A DNA stretch of 64,000 bases. Origin: Pelodictyon luteolum DSM 273. GTDB lineage: Bacteria > Bacteroidota > Chlorobiia > Chlorobiales > Chlorobiaceae. Below the pieces are notes generated by a model that made no database searches, was not told the origin of the DNA, and was given only the letters and a program-made list of their open reading frames with translations. This document shows, piece after piece, positions 9,016-17,401 of the stretch; within the stretch, counting starts at the first letter, position 1, and each line of letters opens with the position of its first letter. Position numbers and translations under genes: made by a program. Location: positions 1,883,501 through 1,947,500 of the forward strand of contig NC_007512.1 in NCBI RefSeq assembly GCF_000012485.1, given 5' to 3'.

Positions 9016-9963
9016 ATGCAGACCTGCATCACCGATTCAGCCGAGGAAGCAGCCAGAATCCTCAACGCCGGAAAGATCGTCGCGTTCCCCACTGAAACCG
9101 TTTACGGGCTCGGAGCCGGCATCGATTTTCCCGAAGCGGTTGAAGGGTTGTTCCGGGCCAAAGGCCGCCCCTCCGACAACCCGCTCATCGTCCACGTCAG
9201 CAGTGTCGAACAGGTGGAGATGGCAGCAGCAAGGGTCACAACGGACGCACGGCGCCTGATGGAGCGCTTCTTCCCCGGCCCGCTCACCATCGTCTTCCCT
9301 AAAAGCCCGAGGGTGCCGCATTCGGTCACGGCAGGGCTCGAGACCGTCGGAATCCGCTGCCCCCGGCACCCCGTAGCCCGAGAGTTCCTCTCCCGCTGCT
9401 GCTGCCCTGTCGCAGCGCCTTCAGCAAACCGCTCGGGCCGCCCCAGCGCAACCACATGGCAGGCCGTCCAGGAAGATCTCGACGGCCGCATCGACGCCAT
9501 CCTCAAGGGGGAAGCGAGCAGGATCGGCCTTGAATCGACAATCGTAGACTGCACCGGCCCGCACCCCGTCATGCTGAGAGCCGGAGCCGTCAGTCTGGAA
9601 GAACTGCAGAGCATTGTGCCCTCAACCACCGCCGCCCGCCCCTTAAGGGAGGGGGAAACCCCGAAAAGCCCTGGACTGAAATACCCCCACTACGCGCCGG
9701 AAGCCACAATCATCCCGATCGAAAAGGAGGAAACGCCCTCTCCAGAAGGACGCGCTGCTTACATCGGTACCGCGCCCGCGCCCAAAGGCATGGCATTCGT
9801 CGAGCAGTGCCCTGACCTTGAAGCATACGCCCGGAGCCTCTTCCACTTCTTCAGGGAGTGCGACCGCCGGGCAATCAGCACCATCTACTGCGAACTCCCC
9901 CCGACGGCCGGCATCGGCCGCGCCCTTCTTGACCGCATAAACCGTGCCGCCGGCCGCCCGTGA
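9016..9963 (+). CDS. tsaC: Threonylcarbamoyl-AMP synthase (Sua5 type)
   Basis: A 315-residue Sua5-type enzyme that makes threonylcarbamoyl-AMP from Thr, bicarbonate and ATP for the tRNA t6A modification. The YrdC domain (~1-205) has AFPTETVYGLGA, KGRPSDNPLIVHV and APSANRSGRPS. A Sua5 C-terminal domain follows the linker KSPGLKYPHYAPEA, which distinguishes this long form from E. coli TsaC. MtaB, which methylthiolates t6A, is encoded at 51651-52967. It is convergent with the HhH-barrel gene, and the two stop codons abut at 9963/9964 with no room for a terminator. Confidence 0.94.
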   Translation: MQTCITDSAEEAARILNAGKIVAFPTETVYGLGAGIDFPEAVEGLFRAKGRPSDNPLIVHVSSVEQVEMAAARVTTDARRLMERFFPGPLTIVFPKSPRVPHSVTAGLETVGIRCPRHPVAREFLSRCCCPVAAPSANRSGRPSATTWQAVQEDLDGRIDAILKGEASRIGLESTIVDCTGPHPVMLRAGAVSLEELQSIVPSTTAARPLREGETPKSPGLKYPHYAPEATIIPIEKEETPSPEGRAAYIGTAPAPKGMAFVEQCPDLEAYARSLFHFFRECDRRAISTIYCELPPTAGIGRALLDRINRAAGRP

Positions 9964-12042
9964 TCAGAACGTCCACAGGCACCCGACATGCATCGAAGCC
10001 GGAGAGTCCGTGCTGCGCATGTCGGAACCGCTGCTGTAGACCTCCCTGTCGGTATACGTCGTAACCTCATATCGTGCTGCCAGCTTCAGGTTCTCGGCAG
10101 CTTTCCATGATGCAAGCAAAAACATCGACGTTCCCCGTCCATTGTATGCACCGAGGTCGAACTGCATCGGAAGGCCGTCCTCATATGCATAGATCTGCGC
10201 GTCGGAGCTGTCGGTATTGAACAGGGTTCCGCGCCACTTCAGGCTGAGCCTTCCGGTGGCATAGTTCAGCTGTTCATAGACCATCCATCCGTCATATGAG
10301 GGGCTCCCGGAGTAGTAGTCCCTGGTCACCCGCTTGAGTTCGCCGCGGGTACGGGTACTGAACCCTTTCAGCACTTTCAGGTCGCAGTCAAGCCTGATGC
10401 GATCAGTCTCGGAGATTACCTCCGTATAGACTTTGCTCTCATCATCGCAGTCCACAAAAACCCCGTCCACAAGCGGGCACTGCGTCACGGCCTCGCCCTT
10501 CCGCTTGTGCTGCAGCTGCATCGTCCACGACACTGAACGCGAAGCCTTCCACACCGTAAACAAACGCATATCCTGCCCCTCCGAAGGGTAGGGGTAGGAG
10601 GAGGAGCTGAGAAGCGGAAAACGGAACCAATCGAAGTACGCACCAACCTGGACCCGGCGGCTCAGCTTCGCATCGATGCCGACATAGTACCCCTCTTCGT
10701 TCGACGCATTTGAACCCCGTTCGGCAAACGCGCCGGCGAATGGCGAATAATAGCGGTCCCCGTAGTTGCGCACTGCCGCTACCGCATTCACCCCGTGCAG
10801 CGGCTCGTATGATACGCCGCCGATCCATGAGCCCGCTTCGGGCTTTTGGGAAAAGGCCGCTTCCATGAACATCCCGAGCTTTCCGGACGTGAGCGCCGCC
10901 TCAAAGCCCACGAGATCGCCTGAAGAGGCTCCGTCAGGAGAAAAGCCGGAGTCGACAAGCGACTCCAGCGGCTCGGAATACCGGTAGTGCACCATGCTTG
11001 CACCAATCCGCCCGTTCAGTCCGGGAGCGCTGAAGTTCCATAAAAGGTTGGCGCCAGAAGCCTCCTCCCGCACCCCGTCCTGACGGGAAATCTCCAGTTC
11101 CGTGCGGTGGTAGCCCGACTCGTCAAAACTGGTGATGAGCTCAAGGTCACTGACCCTTCCATCCACGCGGTTGGAGGCGGTGAACGCCGTAACCTCGAAA
11201 TCACCGGGCCGGAGGGTTGCCGCCGCACCCTGCAGGAACCCGTACTCGGCGCTCGAACTATAGGGGGACAGTCGCCGGGAATGCAGCCGCACGCTTCCGG
11301 CAGGATCGGAGCCTTTTGAAAAATACCGGTTCTGGCCCATCAGAAGTCCTTCACCGAAATTGAGGGTGTAGTTGCCGACAACGGCGCTTTTGACGATGCC
11401 GATGTCGTATGCATTGAGGCTGAAGGAGGTGAAGTCGTCCAGATCCGGCTCCCCCACGTCCTTTTCCTGAACCACGCTAGCCTTCAGGTGCGGGATGGCA
11501 AGCTGAAAGCGATTGTACAGTTTATAATTGTCGCCCTCATAAGCACCGGTCGTGATGCCCTGCCGCTCGGGCATTTCAGTATAGTAGCGACTGTAGAAGG
11601 ATCCTTCGATCTGGTCGCGGAGAGCCTCCCGACGCAGCATGAGGTCCTTTTCAAAGACAATGTAGGGGATCGTCCGCGCGGCCTTCTCCCTGCCGACGAG
11701 GGCAGCGAGGTCCGCTTCGTTGCGGATGGGAGTCCTGCGGCGAGCGGAAAGAATAGCCTGGGCGTCGGTGTTAGTCAGCCAGGGCAGCTGGAGCAGGTCT
11801 TCGGCAGTGGCTTCATTCAACGGGATCTTCTGCCGCTTGAGATCGGCAAGGTCTTCAAGGAGGGGTTCAAGGTTGCCCTCTGGTTCGAGGGCACCGAAGA
11901 CGGACTCGAGCTCGCCCGAATCAGCGGCTTCGGCGGCTTCGGCTGCCTCAGGCGGCCGGGCCAGAAGCACGATGAAAAGATAGCCGGCCATCACCCGCAT
12001 GGCGTGACCGTTTTCCCTGTTGTGAAAAAGTCTCATTGCCAT
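9964..12042 (-). CDS. Helix-hairpin-helix protein with predicted outer-membrane beta-barrel
   Basis: About 692 residues, of a kind known in Chlorobi/Bacteroidetes but without an assigned function. From ATG 12042 there is a basic N-terminus and a hydrophobic signal segment (MAGYLFIVLLA). A short acidic Ala-rich spacer follows, then two ComEA-like helix-hairpin-helix repeats (IPLNEATAEDLLQLPWLT, TDAQAILSARRRT, NEADLAALVG). The remaining ~540 residues are aromatic-rich alternating strands with Gly/Asn turns, ending in Trp-Thr-Phe; the terminal Phe is typical of BAM-inserted barrels. It is the last gene of the hisH-hisA-scpB-rluB run. Upstream in-frame starts would run into rluB. Confidence 0.8.
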   Translation of the reverse strand: MAMRLFHNRENGHAMRVMAGYLFIVLLARPPEAAEAAEAADSGELESVFGALEPEGNLEPLLEDLADLKRQKIPLNEATAEDLLQLPWLTNTDAQAILSARRRTPIRNEADLAALVGREKAARTIPYIVFEKDLMLRREALRDQIEGSFYSRYYTEMPERQGITTGAYEGDNYKLYNRFQLAIPHLKASVVQEKDVGEPDLDDFTSFSLNAYDIGIVKSAVVGNYTLNFGEGLLMGQNRYFSKGSDPAGSVRLHSRRLSPYSSSAEYGFLQGAAATLRPGDFEVTAFTASNRVDGRVSDLELITSFDESGYHRTELEISRQDGVREEASGANLLWNFSAPGLNGRIGASMVHYRYSEPLESLVDSGFSPDGASSGDLVGFEAALTSGKLGMFMEAAFSQKPEAGSWIGGVSYEPLHGVNAVAAVRNYGDRYYSPFAGAFAERGSNASNEEGYYVGIDAKLSRRVQVGAYFDWFRFPLLSSSSYPYPSEGQDMRLFTVWKASRSVSWTMQLQHKRKGEAVTQCPLVDGVFVDCDDESKVYTEVISETDRIRLDCDLKVLKGFSTRTRGELKRVTRDYYSGSPSYDGWMVYEQLNYATGRLSLKWRGTLFNTDSSDAQIYAYEDGLPMQFDLGAYNGRGTSMFLLASWKAAENLKLAARYEVTTYTDREVYSSGSDMRSTDSPASMHVGCLWTF

Positions 12043-12070
12043 GGGGGTTAGTCCTGCGTGAGAAAAAATC

Positions 12071-12823
12071 TCAGGGGCTTCCGGCCAGATGGCGAAGCTG
12101 CTGCACCTCTGTGCGCGTAAGATGGCGCCACTGGCCGCGGCGGAGGTCACCGACCGTGAGACCTGCATAGGTCGGCCGATCAAGCCGCGTTACTTCAAAG
12201 CCGAGTGTCTTGAACATCCTGCGAACCTGATGGTTCTTTCCTTCATGTATGCTGATCCAGACCTGTGAGCCGTCTCCCATGATCTTGGCTTGGCACGGAC
12301 TGACCTTCTCCCCGGTATCGCTCAGGCGCATGCCGCCCGTGAGGAGAGGAAGAGACGCCTGCGGGAACGGTGCGTCCAATACTGCAATGTACTCTTTTTT
12401 CACATTTGAAGAAGGGTGCATGAGTTTATTTGCCAGCATCCCGTCATTGGTGAGGAGAAGCACGCCGGTGGTCTTGCGGTCGAGACGGCCGACCGGATAG
12501 ACCCGCTCGTTGACGTCGATGAAATCGAGCACCATCTCACGGTTCCGCTCATCACTGCTGGTGGTGATGACGTTGCGGGGCTTGTTGAAAAGGATGTATA
12601 TCTTCCTGCCCTCAGGCTGGGCGAATTTCGATCCGTCGACAATCACCTCGTCCTTTCCCGGCACCACCTTCACGCCGGGCTCACTGGCAAGGACGCCGTT
12701 GATGGTAACCCGGCCCTCGAGAACCATCTGGTCTGCGGCCCTGCGCGAGGCAATGCCGCACATGGCCAGATACCGGTTGATCCTTACCGCCTCATTCTGT
12801 TTCTTCTCCACGTTGCTCCCCAT
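12071..12823 (-). CDS. rluB: rRNA pseudouridine synthase (RsuA/RluB family)
   Basis: A 250-residue pseudouridine synthase. An N-terminal S4 RNA-binding domain (RINRYLAMCGIASRRAADQM) is followed by the catalytic domain with the Asp-containing motif PVGRLDRKTTGVLLLTNDG. The C-terminal motif is NHQVRRMFKTLGFEVTRL. RluB-type enzymes modify 23S rRNA, while RsuA modifies 16S, and the exact site is not decidable here. The ATG lies 32 bp inside the end of scpB, an arrangement that is common for the scpB-rluB pair in many bacteria. Confidence 0.92.
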   Translation of the reverse strand: MGSNVEKKQNEAVRINRYLAMCGIASRRAADQMVLEGRVTINGVLASEPGVKVVPGKDEVIVDGSKFAQPEGRKIYILFNKPRNVITTSSDERNREMVLDFIDVNERVYPVGRLDRKTTGVLLLTNDGMLANKLMHPSSNVKKEYIAVLDAPFPQASLPLLTGGMRLSDTGEKVSPCQAKIMGDGSQVWISIHEGKNHQVRRMFKTLGFEVTRLDRPTYAGLTVGDLRRGQWRHLTRTEVQQLRHLAGSP

Positions 12824-13433
12824 CGGTTATTTCCTGTTCTCCGCCATCAAAGGGTTCCCCTCCGCTGTCCGGCTGTGTTAGATATTCCTGTTCCTCGTGT
12901 TCGCGGAGGATCTCCTTGATCTCGCGAAGTTTCGGCAGGTCTTTTGCTGATGAAAGATGAAACAGGTCGAGGAACTCTTTCGTGGTTCCATACTGCAGGG
13001 GCTTGCCGGGGGAATCGGCACGGCCCCGCACTTCGATGAGCTCGCGCTCCAGAAGGCGGTCTATGGCATAATCGGGGCTCACCCCCCGGATCTCCTGTAT
13101 GGAGCTTTTTGTCACCGGCTGGTGGTAGGCGATGACGGAGAGCACTTCGAGAATGGAACGCGACAGACGGCGCCGGATTTTTGGCGACTCAAGCTTCCTC
13201 AGCAACTCCGCATACTCCTCCCTCGAAAGGAACCGGTAGCCGCCGGCGAGCCGGTGGATATGGAAGGTTCGCCCCGTTTCCAGATACTCGGCATTCAGCC
13301 GCTCAATGATCTCCTGCAGCTCGCCCGAGTCGAGGGAGGTACCGGTCACCTGCCGTATGGTCTGCAGGGTCACCGCCTCCTCGGAGGCGAAGATCACCGC
13401 TTCGATCTGTTGCTGCAACGCGAGTTCCTGCAT
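12792..13433 (-). CDS. scpB: Segregation and condensation protein ScpB
   Basis: A 213-residue ScpB with two winged-helix domains. Recognisable parts are the N-terminal QQQIEAVIFASEEAVTL, VLSVIAYHQPVTKSSIQEIRG, and DSPGKPLQYGTTKEFLDLFHL near the C-terminus. It bridges ScpA-kleisin and the SMC heads; smc is at the start of the window and scpA is not present. I start at ATG 13433, preceded by GAGAGAG. The longer in-frame extension would run through the hisA coding region. The last ~35 residues are acidic and low complexity and overlap rluB. Confidence 0.9.
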   Translation of the reverse strand: MQELALQQQIEAVIFASEEAVTLQTIRQVTGTSLDSGELQEIIERLNAEYLETGRTFHIHRLAGGYRFLSREEYAELLRKLESPKIRRRLSRSILEVLSVIAYHQPVTKSSIQEIRGVSPDYAIDRLLERELIEVRGRADSPGKPLQYGTTKEFLDLFHLSSAKDLPKLREIKEILREHEEQEYLTQPDSGGEPFDGGEQEITDGEQRGEETE

Positions 13434-13476
13434 CTCTCTCGGGGGGAATGCTTCGGTTGGGGGAACGGCTGCGGAA

Positions 13477-14247
13477 CTACCTCTTGCGGGCCGTCGAAAA
13501 GTTGTGGTCGAGGCAGATGCCCTCTTCGAAATTATACCAGAGTTCCTGGCACGGGAAATTGCACTCGTAAAAGGCTTTTCCGATAATGACCGAATCGACT
13601 CCGCAGTACTGCAGACCGGCAAGGCGCCGGAGGTCCTCGGAATTGGTCACGCCGCCCGAGGCAGTCACCTTCATGCCTGCCAGTTCGGCAAAGCGCCTGG
13701 TGGTCTCGTAACCGACACCCTGGAGCATACCGTCGCGCGTGATGTCGGTGTAGATGATGCGCTCGATGCCCATGTCCTTCATCCTCTGGGCCAGCTCGAA
13801 GTCCTTCAGATTGGCGCTCTCGGTCCAACCCTTGATCTTCGGCACGCCGTTCACGGCATCGATGCCGACAACGATCTTCGATGCGCGCCAGGTTTTCATG
13901 AGTTCGCGAACCAGTTCGGGGTTCGTCACAGCCGCAGAGCCGATGACTACCCGTCCGACCCCCATATCGAGGTAGCGCTTCACATCATCGGCAGAACGTA
14001 TGCCGCCGCCGACCTGGACGGGAATATCGAGTTCTTCGACAATCTGGCGGATGCGTTCAAAATTGACCATCTCGCCTGTCAGGGCAGCGTCGAGGTCGAC
14101 GATATGGAGCATCTTGGCGTTCTGCTTGCGCCAGATGATGGCCATGTCAAGCGGATTGTCAAGGTAGATCTTCTGCTGGCTGAAATCGCCTCTCGTCAGC
14201 CTGACGCACTTTCCGTCCTTTATGTCTATAGCGGGAATAATCAGCAT
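13477..14247 (-). CDS. hisA: ProFAR isomerase (histidine biosynthesis)
   Basis: A 256-residue TIM barrel that converts ProFAR to PRFAR in histidine synthesis. The N-terminal catalytic Asp sits in LIIPAIDIKDGKCVRL, the second catalytic Asp region is VVGIDAVNG, and phosphate-binding loops are VQVGGGIRS and TASGGVTN. The family start is ATG 14247; the TTG at 14262 would add five residues. It follows hisH by 42 bp on the same strand, matching the HisH/HisF/HisA steps. hisF is not visible. The downstream neighbour is scpB, an unrelated cell-cycle gene. Confidence 0.94.
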   Translation of the reverse strand: MLIIPAIDIKDGKCVRLTRGDFSQQKIYLDNPLDMAIIWRKQNAKMLHIVDLDAALTGEMVNFERIRQIVEELDIPVQVGGGIRSADDVKRYLDMGVGRVVIGSAAVTNPELVRELMKTWRASKIVVGIDAVNGVPKIKGWTESANLKDFELAQRMKDMGIERIIYTDITRDGMLQGVGYETTRRFAELAGMKVTASGGVTNSEDLRRLAGLQYCGVDSVIIGKAFYECNFPCQELWYNFEEGICLDHNFSTARKR

Positions 14248-14289
14248 GGCGGGTCGCAGCAATACATAGGTTAAAAAGGGGAGCAGATG

Positions 14290-14895
14290 CTAGCACTCCG
14301 CGAAATTCCGAAGCACCTGCAAACCAGCTTCGGAGCTCTTTTCGGGGTGAAACTGCACCGCAAAAATACCATTTTTTTCAATGGCTGAACAAAAGTTTTT
14401 TCCCGCGAACCAGGTCGTCGAGGCAATGCTCGAGGCCTCCAGAGGATCGCAGTAGTATGAGTGTACGAAATAGAAGAAGGAGTGGTCCGCAATGCCCCGG
14501 AAGAGGACGCTCTCCTGCTTGAGGTCGATGGAGTTCCATCCGATCTGGGGAATCTTGTCAGAGTCGCTCTGGAAATGGCGGACACTGCCCGGAATGAGAC
14601 CGAGGCCGCGGTGCGAACCCATCTCTTCGCTATCGGAGAGCATGAGCTGCATACCGAGGCAGATGCCGAAAAGATGGCCGCCTTTGTCAACATGCTCAGA
14701 AAGGGCATCAGTGAACCCCAGACGGTCGAGCGCCTCGATGGCCTGACCAAATGCACCGACACCCGGAAGCACGACCTTTCTGCAGCCGGCCATTTTGGCG
14801 GGATCGCTGCTGACGGTTGCCGGAATGCCGAGATAATCGAAGGCCTTCTGCACCGAACGGAGGTTACCGGCGCCGTAATCAGCTATAAACACCAT
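14290..14895 (-). CDS. hisH: Imidazole glycerol phosphate synthase glutaminase subunit
   Basis: A 201-residue class I glutamine amidotransferase that channels ammonia to HisF. The nucleophile elbow is FGICLGMQLML (Cys), and the His-Glu of the triad are in FAVQFHPEKSSEAGL. The oxyanion strand MVFIADYGAGNLRSV marks the N-terminus. ATG 14895 has GGGGA ten bases upstream; a GTG at 14901 would add two residues. It is the first gene of the leftward his-scpB-rluB run and is divergent from sudB. Confidence 0.94.
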   Translation of the reverse strand: MVFIADYGAGNLRSVQKAFDYLGIPATVSSDPAKMAGCRKVVLPGVGAFGQAIEALDRLGFTDALSEHVDKGGHLFGICLGMQLMLSDSEEMGSHRGLGLIPGSVRHFQSDSDKIPQIGWNSIDLKQESVLFRGIADHSFFYFVHSYYCDPLEASSIASTTWFAGKNFCSAIEKNGIFAVQFHPEKSSEAGLQVLRNFAEC

Positions 14896-15040
14896 GTGCA
14901 CGCGATCCCCGGGAAGGGCGGCAGGAGCCGCTGTCCAACCCCATTTTTTAATTCAATTTTTAATCCGTATTATGTTAGCTTTTGCGCCCCGCCGAAAAAA
15001 AGTACCGGACTCCATAAACCCATACGAAACCGACGAACCA

Positions 15041-15886
15041 ATGTATAGAATTGTTTCCTCAATTTTCTTAGCTGAAAATATCAAAAAATTGGAAATTGAG
15101 GCGCCGAGGATCGCCAAAAAGAGAAAAGCCGGTCAGTTTATTATGTTGCGCGTCACCTCGCATGGAGAACGGGTCCCCTTGACCATTGCCGGTTCAGACC
15201 CCGAAAAGGGCACCATCACCCTCATCGTCCAGGGAATGGGGAAGTCCACCAGGGAACTCAATATGCTGGAGGCCGGAAAATCGATCGCTGACATCGTCGG
15301 TCCCCTCGGCACACCGTCTCACATTGAGAACTTCGGAACGGCAGTCAGCATCGGAGGCGGCGTCGGCACCGCCATTGCCTACCCGACCGCAGTCGCCCTC
15401 AAAGAGGCGGGCAACCACGTCATCACGATCAACGGAGCCCGTTCGAAAGATCTCGTCATCCTCGAAAATGAGATGAAGGAAGTCTCGGACGAAGCCTACA
15501 TCACCACCGATGACGGCTCGTACGGCTTCCACGGCTTCGTCACCCAGAAACTGCAGGAGCTCATCGACTCCGGCCGCAAGATCGACTATGTACTTGCCAT
15601 CGGCCCCATCCCGATGATGAAGGCCATAGCCGAAGTTACCCGCCCTTACGGCATAAAGACCGTTGTCAGCCTCAACCCCATCATGGTCGACGGCACCGGC
15701 ATGTGCGGCGGCTGCAGGGTCACGGTAAAGGATGAGATCAAGTTCGCCTGCGTCGACGGACCGGAGTTCGATGCCCATGAGGTTGACTTCACCAACCTCG
15801 CCGACCGCAACAGAATCTACCTCTCTGAAGAGAAAGAGTCGGCTGAAGGCACAAGCCACCGCTGCCATCTGCACATGGATAAGTAA
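15041..15886 (+). CDS. sudB: Ferredoxin:NAD(P) oxidoreductase small subunit (SudB/NfnA type)
   Basis: A 281-residue flavoprotein of the ferredoxin-NADP reductase fold. FAD-binding RVPLTIAGSD is followed by the nucleotide loop GGGVGTAIAYPTAV. A C-terminal [2Fe-2S] site reads GTGMCGGCRV then FACVDGPEFDAHEV, as in SudB/NfnA, where Cys and an Asp ligate the cluster. It pairs with the larger subunit 53 bp downstream. The pair was first described as sulfide dehydrogenase and later as electron-bifurcating NfnAB transhydrogenase; sequence alone does not choose. ATG 15041 begins the conserved MYRIVSSIFLAENI. A ~145 bp AT-rich gap separates it from divergent hisH and should hold both promoters. Confidence 0.9.
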   Translation: MYRIVSSIFLAENIKKLEIEAPRIAKKRKAGQFIMLRVTSHGERVPLTIAGSDPEKGTITLIVQGMGKSTRELNMLEAGKSIADIVGPLGTPSHIENFGTAVSIGGGVGTAIAYPTAVALKEAGNHVITINGARSKDLVILENEMKEVSDEAYITTDDGSYGFHGFVTQKLQELIDSGRKIDYVLAIGPIPMMKAIAEVTRPYGIKTVVSLNPIMVDGTGMCGGCRVTVKDEIKFACVDGPEFDAHEVDFTNLADRNRIYLSEEKESAEGTSHRCHLHMDK

Positions 15887-15939
15887 CCCGGACGGCAATA
15901 ACGGCAGAGCGCTCAATCATTTTCCAACAGAACACACCT

Positions 15940-17391
15940 ATGGACGCAAAACATATCACGAACAAAGAACGCCTGGCCATTCCCCGCCAGCCGATGCCGG
16001 CGCAGGACCCCAAGGTCCGTAGCACCAACTTTCGCGAAGTCAACCTCGGCTACACCCCTGAACTTGCCCAGCAGGAAGCGCTCCGCTGCATCCAGTGCAA
16101 GGACCCCGTCTGCATCCAGGGATGCCCGGTGAACATCAAGATCGACGAATTCATACAGCTGGTCGCCGACGGCGACTTCCTTGGTGCAGCCAGAAAAGTC
16201 AAAGAAGACAACGTCCTTCCCGCCGTCTGCGGCAGGGTCTGCCCGCAGGAGGACCAGTGCGAAAAGGCCTGCGTCATCGGCAAGAAACACGCGCCTGTTG
16301 CCATCGGCAACCTCGAGCGCTTCGTCGCCGACTGGGAGCGGGAGCACGGTGAACCGGATCTTCCCGCCATCAAGGCACCGACAGGCAAGAAAGTCGCCGT
16401 CATCGGCAGCGGCCCTGCAGGACTTTCCTGCGCAAACGACCTGATCCGCCAGGGCCACCGGGTGGTGGTGTTCGAAGCGCTCCACGAACTCGGCGGCGTG
16501 CTCATGTACGGCGTCCCTGAGTTCCGCCTTCCCAAAGAAATCGTGAAAACGGAAATTGAGGGGCTCAAGAAAATGGGCGTGGAATTCCAGACCGACGTGG
16601 TTGTCGGCCGTTCAGTCACCATCGACGAACTGATTGAGGAAGAGGGCTTCGATGCCGTCTTCATCGGCGTCGGCGCAGGACTTCCCTGGTTCATGGGCAT
16701 CCCCGGCGAAAACCTCGTCGGCGTGCTTGCGGCCAATGAGTTCCTCACCCGCGTCAACCTCATGAAGGCCTATGACTTCCCCGCCGGCAGCGACACTCCG
16801 GTGTTCGACTGCAGGGGCAAGAACGTCGCAGTCTTCGGCGGAGGCAACACCGCGATGGACGCGGTCCGCACCGCAAAAAGGCTCGGAGCCGAACACGCCT
16901 ACATCGTCTACCGCCGTTCGGAAGCCGAGATGCCTGCGCGGGTCGAGGAGATCCACCATGCGAAGGAAGAGGGCATCGAGTTCCTCCTTCTCATGAACCC
17001 GCTTGAGTTCCTCGGCAACGACCGCCACTGGCTGACCGGCGTGAAATGCATCAAGATGGAGCTCGGCGAACCCGATGATTCCGGCCGCCGCCGCCCCGTT
17101 CCTGTAGAGGGCTCCGAGTTCGTCCTTCCGCTCGACATGGCAGTCATCTCCATCGGCAACGGCTCGAACCCGCTCATCAAGCAGACCACTCCCGACATCG
17201 AGGTCAGCAAGCGCGACACCATCATCGTCGACATCAACACCATGGCGACCTCAAAAGAGAACGTCTATGCCGGCGGCGACATCGTCACCGGCGGCGCCAC
17301 CGTCATCCTCGCCATGGGCGCAGGGCGTACGGCTGCCAAAGCTATCCACGATAAGCTCATGGGTACGGAAGTAAACCACAACGAGTGGTAA
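15940..17391 (+). CDS. sudA: NfnB/SudA-type oxidoreductase (GltD-like flavoprotein)
   Basis: A 483-residue GltD-family protein, often annotated as homotetrameric glutamate synthase. The N-terminal Cys-rich domain has CIQCKDPVCIQGCPVNIKI and CGRVCPQEDQCEKAC for two Fe-S clusters. The FAD loop is [15 protein letters not shown] and the NAD(P) loop is VFGGGNTAMDAVRTAKR. It ends with a FAD-contacting GGDIVTGGATVILAMGAG. The tight sudB-sudA order argues for an NfnAB/Sud complex over a glutamate synthase subunit, because no large GltB is present. It is convergent with the AEC transporter, 10 bp apart. Confidence 0.9.
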   Translation: MDAKHITNKERLAIPRQPMPAQDPKVRSTNFREVNLGYTPELAQQEALRCIQCKDPVCIQGCPVNIKIDEFIQLVADGDFLGAARKVKEDNVLPAVCGRVCPQEDQCEKACVIGKKHAPVAIGNLERFVADWEREHGEPDLPAIKAPTGKKVAVIGSGPAGLSCANDLIRQGHRVVVFEALHELGGVLMYGVPEFRLPKEIVKTEIEGLKKMGVEFQTDVVVGRSVTIDELIEEEGFDAVFIGVGAGLPWFMGIPGENLVGVLAANEFLTRVNLMKAYDFPAGSDTPVFDCRGKNVAVFGGGNTAMDAVRTAKRLGAEHAYIVYRRSEAEMPARVEEIHHAKEEGIEFLLLMNPLEFLGNDRHWLTGVKCIKMELGEPDDSGRRRPVPVEGSEFVLPLDMAVISIGNGSNPLIKQTTPDIEVSKRDTIIVDINTMATSKENVYAGGDIVTGGATVILAMGAGRTAAKAIHDKLMGTEVNHNEW

Positions 17392-17401
17392 CCCACCCAG
17401 A

